The notes under the pieces: model-generated | Databases searched by the model: none | What the model saw: only the letters and a program-made list of their open reading frames with translations | What the model was told of the DNA's origin: nothing | NCBI GenBank assembly: GCA_900765125.1 | Contig: CAAFQL010000408.1 | Location: forward strand, 1-5,663 | DNA: 5,663 nt | Direction of reading: 5' to 3' | From: Oscillospiraceae bacterium | GTDB lineage: Bacteria > Bacillota > Clostridia > Oscillospirales > Ruminococcaceae | Position numbers and translations under genes: made by a program | Shown: positions 5,613 to 5,663 of the stretch, piece by piece | How positions within the stretch are numbered: the first letter of the stretch is position 1 | Layout: each line of letters begins with the position of its first letter

Positions 5613-5663
5613 ATGAGCTTACATAGAAAAGAGAATAACCTCCGCAGAGCACAGGCACGTTTC
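5613..5663 (+). CDS. Start of a further + strand gene, cut by window end; possibly the next transfer-module gene
   Basis: An open frame of 17 codons (MSLHRKENNLRRAQARF) runs to the window end. GGGGGGAG at 5603-5610 lies immediately before the ATG, close but usable. The N-terminus is strongly basic, as in the cytoplasmic start of a membrane-anchored protein. In related modules the VirB4-like gene is followed, as I recall, by a CD1108-type mobile-element protein, and this could be that gene, separated from VirB4 by the toxin-antitoxin unit. The fragment is too short to assign a family. No clear + strand promoter is seen between 5542 and 5612, so it may depend on read-through from VirB4. Confidence 0.55.
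   Translation, partial: MSLHRKENNLRRAQARF

Larger units (their letters stand above)
1..5663. mobile_element. Internal part of an integrative and conjugative element (T4SS module)
   Basis: Five consecutive + strand genes have the content and order of a Gram-positive conjugation module: Maff2-like small membrane protein, methyltransferase-like protein, VirB6/TrbL-like protein, PrgI-family protein and VirB4-like ATPase. Seen directly are the Walker motifs of VirB4, multiple membrane segments in the VirB6-like protein and short or absent gaps between genes. Neither end of the element lies in the window: there is no integrase, relaxase, coupling protein, attachment site or origin of transfer. It could therefore also be part of a conjugative plasmid or a decayed element, although all the complete genes are intact. 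Confidence 0.8.

Overview
The window is a piece of the conjugation (type IV secretion, T4SS) module of an integrative and conjugative element of the kind common in gut Clostridia. The gene order is pilin-like Maff2 protein, a methyltransferase-like protein, a VirB6/TrbL-like membrane protein, a PrgI-family protein and a VirB4-like ATPase. This matches what I remember of the Clostridioides difficile CD1112-CD1110 type modules. Moderate GC content, strong GGAGG ribosome binding sites and tight gene packing fit a Firmicute host such as Ruminococcus or a relative. The genus is inferred; there is no species marker.

Layout: positions 2-319 hold the end (most) of the Maff2/VirB2-like small membrane protein, probably cut at its 5' end by the window. 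Positions 320-437 are non-coding, with a 9-bp direct repeat and a weak inverted repeat. A DNA-adenine-methyltransferase-like gene (438-1007) abuts the VirB6-like gene (1008-1958). After 23 bp comes the PrgI-family gene (1982-2359), and after 62 bp the VirB4-like ATPase (2422-4863). All are on the + strand and look co-transcribed. No stretch without a gene exceeds 120 bp.

From 4866 to about 5583 the + strand series is interrupted by a compact toxin-antitoxin unit on the - strand: a near-consensus promoter with palindromic operators, a Phd/YefM-type antitoxin (5290-5523), a PIN-domain toxin (4899-5306) and its own terminator (4866-4893). The + strand series resumes at 5613 with the first 17 codons of another gene that runs off the window.

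Working together: VirB4 would energise assembly of the mating channel, VirB6 and PrgI would form its inner-membrane part, and Maff2 is a candidate pilin-like subunit. The toxin-antitoxin pair is best read as an accessory stabilisation or defence cargo between two transfer genes. I see no wholly new system. The most notable points are the antisense placement of the toxin-antitoxin unit, its multi-palindrome control region, its strand-asymmetric terminator, and the methyltransferase-like gene with a degenerate cofactor site.
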